DNA of 7,474 bases from Myxococcales bacterium (GTDB lineage Bacteria; Myxococcota; Polyangia; Fen-1088). Position 1 is the stretch's first letter. Each line of letters starts with the position of its first letter. A model generated the notes under the pieces. That model saw only the letters and a list, made by a program, of their open reading frames with translations. It had not been told where the DNA came from and searched no databases. Made by a program: the position numbers and the translations under genes. Location: contig PMLH01000539.1 of the NCBI GenBank assembly GCA_003159055.1, forward strand, positions 1 through 7,474. Direction: 5' to 3'. Positions 5,852 through 7,474 of this stretch are shown one piece after another.

Positions 5852-6859
5852 ATGCCCAGACGGCGCCCAAAAGTGCTTATTCTTGATGGGGACAAGGAAC
5901 CCTGCCTTGCTCTCCATCGTGCGCTTTTCGAAGGCAACGCATACTTCGACGTCTTGATTGCATCCACGGCCGACATCGCGCGAGAGATCATGCGCGACAT
6001 CGGCATCGACGTGCTGGTCAGCGATGTCGACCTGCCCGCGTCCGGTGGCGTGAATCTGGTGTGCTGGGCAGCCATCGAGTTCCCCGAGGCGCTCTACGTC
6101 GTCAAGACCAGCCACGACGTGGAGCTGCTGCAAAAGCAAATAGCGGGCCTTGGCTGTCTGCGTCTCATCAAGAAGCCTTGCACCCCCGAAGAAGTCCTAA
6201 AGATTGTCCACGAAGCGCTCGATTGCGTACACCGGTTGTCTGGATGCTTCTCGACTCTTTCTGCAGCGGACCTAATCCAAATGCTTTGCCTGGCCCAACG
6301 AAGTGCAGCGCTCCGTATCACTGCAAGTGGTGCGTCGGGATCCGTGATGGTCAAGGAAGGTCAGCTGGTGCACGCGACGTGGGGCTCGTTGCGTGGGCAG
6401 GAAGCGCTTTGTGAAATCTTGGACGCTCAGGACGGGGTATTCAGGACGACGCCCCTTCCAGATGGAATCCAGCCAAGCATCCATGCCAATTGGCAGCAAG
6501 CCCTGATGGAAGCCGTGCACACGCTCGACGAACGCTCGAACTCCTCGCGCCGTCAGACAGGCTCTTTGCCCGCCATTCGCATCGATGATTGGGTACTCGA
6601 CAAGGTGTCGGCGCCGAACCAAGAAGACGGGATCGGCGGCCAGCGCAAGGCGCACGCCCCAGCCGGCGTAGAATCGCGCCAGGCTGCTCGTTCGGGAGGC
6701 GTCGCTTCCTCGCTGGTTGACAGAGGCTTCGCCGCCTTGCGGGCAGGGAGCGTCGATGAGGCGCGCCAGTACTGGTTGGCCGCCAAGAAGCTCGATCCCG
6801 AGAATCGCTCCCTGGATCTGAACCTGAAAAAACTAGACAGCAGGGCACCCAAGTCGTAG
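5852..6859 (+). CDS. Receiver domain-DUF4388-TPR signalling protein
   Basis: The 335-residue protein begins with a two-component receiver domain (about 6-125). It has phospho-acceptor Asp58 in VLVSDVDLP, the conserved Thr86 in VVKTS, and Lys108-Pro109 in LIKKPCTPEE. The N-terminal acidic pocket reads D12-G13-D14, so the second Asp of the usual DD pair is Gly. Residues 128-202 match DUF4388 (GCFSTLSAADLIQMLCLAQRS, then SVMVKEGQLVHATWGSLRGQEAL). This domain is frequent in Myxococcota and is related to the PatA-type N-terminal domain, with a presumed protein-interaction role. A polar, probably disordered linker (about 218-285) leads to one TPR-like helical pair at 288-328, ending in KKLDPENRSLDLNLKKL. 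There is no DNA-binding domain, so output is likely through protein contacts. ATG at 5852 has AGGGA about seven bases upstream. The 52-base gap to the next gene allows, but does not prove, co-transcription with the hydrogenase genes. Confidence 0.9.
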   Translation: MPRRRPKVLILDGDKEPCLALHRALFEGNAYFDVLIASTADIAREIMRDIGIDVLVSDVDLPASGGVNLVCWAAIEFPEALYVVKTSHDVELLQKQIAGLGCLRLIKKPCTPEEVLKIVHEALDCVHRLSGCFSTLSAADLIQMLCLAQRSAALRITASGASGSVMVKEGQLVHATWGSLRGQEALCEILDAQDGVFRTTPLPDGIQPSIHANWQQALMEAVHTLDERSNSSRRQTGSLPAIRIDDWVLDKVSAPNQEDGIGGQRKAHAPAGVESRQAARSGGVASSLVDRGFAALRAGSVDEARQYWLAAKKLDPENRSLDLNLKKLDSRAPKS

Positions 6860-6901
6860 CCGGCTGAGGTTTCGCGGCTTGCGACTCGATCTGCCTGGAT
6901 C

Positions 6902-6906
6902 GGAGG
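6902..6906 (+). promoter_or_regulatory. Ribosome binding site GGAGG that fixes the V4R-like start
   Basis: GGAGG lies five bases before ATG at 6912, an ideal spacing. It selects this ATG over the in-frame TTG at 6879. A short inverted repeat, CGATC (6887-6891) and GATCG (6898-6902), touches its first base. Confidence 0.65.
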
Positions 6907-6911
6907 ACAGT

Positions 6912-7397
6912 ATGGGTCCGTCTGAAACAAGGGACGAATTGCAAGGCCTTCTCGTGGTGATGGCCTCGCTCTCGCATGGCCTGGAGCAGGTGCTCGGGCG
7001 TGGTGCGGACACGGTCACCTTCCGCGCGGGAAAGACCGTGGGCCTCAAGAGCGACGTCACCGCGAAAGAAAGCGACATCCTGGCCGCGCTTGGCCGCGTC
7101 GGCGAGGCGCTCAAGGCAAGCGGCGTCGAATGGCCGTTCGAGGCCTGGAAGCCGGCCGCGGCCGCGAGCTTCATCTACGACAAGGACGGCAAGCAGGCGG
7201 TCAAGCTCGTGTTCCACAACTGCATGGTTCGCTGTGCCTTGTTCCGCTACGGACACGAACAGAAGCAATCCCTGTGCATGATGAACCACGGCCTGTTTTG
7301 CGGCTACGTGCAAAAAATCACCGGCAAGCGCGCCGAGCTGGAAATCCTACACGCCGGGGAAAACGCCTGTCTCAAGGAACTTCTGCTTTCCGGCTAG
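6912..7397 (+). CDS. V4R-like small cysteine-containing protein, first gene of a hydrogenase-type operon
   Basis: The 161-residue product is soluble, with no signal peptide or membrane segment. The N-terminal half (1-80) is mainly helical with a short strand pair (TVTFRAGKTVGLK). The C-terminal half (86-159) resembles the V4R (4-vinyl reductase) domain: FHNC104MVRC108, then C122MMNHGLFC130GYVQKITGK, and AGENAC153LKELL, which follows the family's C/G-x-G-x-G and GE-x-x-C pattern. V4R domains bind small hydrophobic or tetrapyrrole-like ligands in some proteins and occur as sensor or accessory domains in others. The five cysteines could bind a metal or cofactor; that is inference. The stop is nine bases before the ATG of a [NiFe]-hydrogenase small-subunit-like gene, so the two are very probably translated from one mRNA. 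A job in hydrogenase assembly, sensing or electron transfer is plausible but unproven. Family assignment is from pattern memory only. Confidence 0.65.
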   Translation: MGPSETRDELQGLLVVMASLSHGLEQVLGRGADTVTFRAGKTVGLKSDVTAKESDILAALGRVGEALKASGVEWPFEAWKPAAAASFIYDKDGKQAVKLVFHNCMVRCALFRYGHEQKQSLCMMNHGLFCGYVQKITGKRAELEILHAGENACLKELLLSG

Positions 7398-7406
7398 GGG
7401 GACGCC

Positions 7407-7474
7407 ATGGGCAAAGTCACGGTTTCATTCGAATGGTTGTCCGGCTGCTCGGGCTGCGAGCTTTCCATCGTCGA
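7407..7474 (+). CDS. [NiFe]-hydrogenase small subunit-like protein (complex I 20 kDa family), 3' partial
   Basis: Only the first 22 codons are inside the window, beginning at ATG 7407 with GGGGG ending six bases upstream. The translation has FEWLSGCSGCELSIV, the N-terminal strand and Cys-x-x-Cys motif that supplies two ligands of the proximal [4Fe-4S] cluster in [NiFe]-hydrogenase small subunits and related NADH:quinone oxidoreductase 20 kDa subunits. The lack of a twin-arginine leader and the start directly at this motif point to a cytoplasmic group 3-type enzyme (HoxY-like or MvhG-like) rather than a periplasmic group 1 uptake hydrogenase. The exact group cannot be told from 22 residues. 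It is expected to be followed by the large catalytic subunit beyond the right edge. Confidence 0.8.
   Translation, partial: MGKVTVSFEWLSGCSGCELSIV

Noticed and set aside
4649..5957. Two long plus-strand open frames across the PAP2 start and the hydrolase gene
   Set aside because: They lie antisense to the MBL gene, whose metal motifs are clear, and have Ser/Arg-rich composition typical of antisense frames.
6858..6879. AGCCG...CGGCT hairpin after the receiver-DUF4388 stop as a terminator
   Set aside because: The stem has five base pairs, the loop is long and no T-run follows, so it does not support transcription ending before the V4R-like gene.
6441..7313. 290-codon minus-strand open frame
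   Set aside because: It covers parts of the receiver-DUF4388 gene and the V4R-like gene antisense, with no recognisable motif and no ribosome binding site noticed.

Overview
The window reads as a G+C-rich bacterial chromosome with eight complete or nearly complete protein genes and one gene cut off at the right edge. No rRNA, tRNA, CRISPR array or mobile element is visible. Several traits fit a deltaproteobacterium in the broad sense, most likely Myxococcota: a receiver-DUF4388 protein, a cysteine-rich lipoprotein of unknown function, several exported or membrane-anchored envelope proteins, and long secreted TPR proteins. This placement is an inference from protein style; there is no marker gene to fix the taxonomy.

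Layout, left to right. (1) 3-347 (+) is the C-terminal main part of a DUF1801 protein, open at the left edge. (2) 420-1505 (-) is a predicted exported protein made of about nine tandem TPR repeats. It is transcribed away from (3), 1653-2888 (+), a predicted secreted protein with a glutamine-amidotransferase-like/ThuA-like core and a possible SH3-like tail. (4) 2906-3788 (-) is a cysteine-rich lipoprotein that converges on gene 3. Its reading frame is broken at a C4T4 run near 3121-3128, and the last 72 or so residues sit in another frame. (5) 3909-4778 (-) is a PAP2-family membrane protein with atypical active-site motifs. (6) 4937-5716 (-) is a membrane-anchored metallo-beta-lactamase-fold hydrolase. 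(7) 5852-6859 (+), divergent from gene 6, is a receiver-DUF4388-TPR signalling protein. (8) 6912-7397 (+) is a small cysteine-containing protein resembling V4R domains. (9) 7407-7474 (+) is the first 22 codons of a [NiFe]-hydrogenase small-subunit-like (complex I 20 kDa family) protein. All gene-free gaps are shorter than 160 bases.

How they may work together. Genes 2 to 6 look like unlinked envelope and housekeeping functions: scaffold, exported protein, lipoprotein, lipid-type phosphatase and hydrolase. They have separate control regions and no tight operon spacing. Genes 8 and 9 are 9 bases apart, each with a good ribosome binding site, and form the start of a probable hydrogenase operon that continues past the right edge. 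Gene 7 lies 52 bases upstream on the same strand and could be its regulator or merely a neighbour. The most interesting points are the V4R-like protein leading a hydrogenase operon, the frame-broken cysteine-rich lipoprotein, and the PAP2 protein lacking two expected phosphate-binding arginines.
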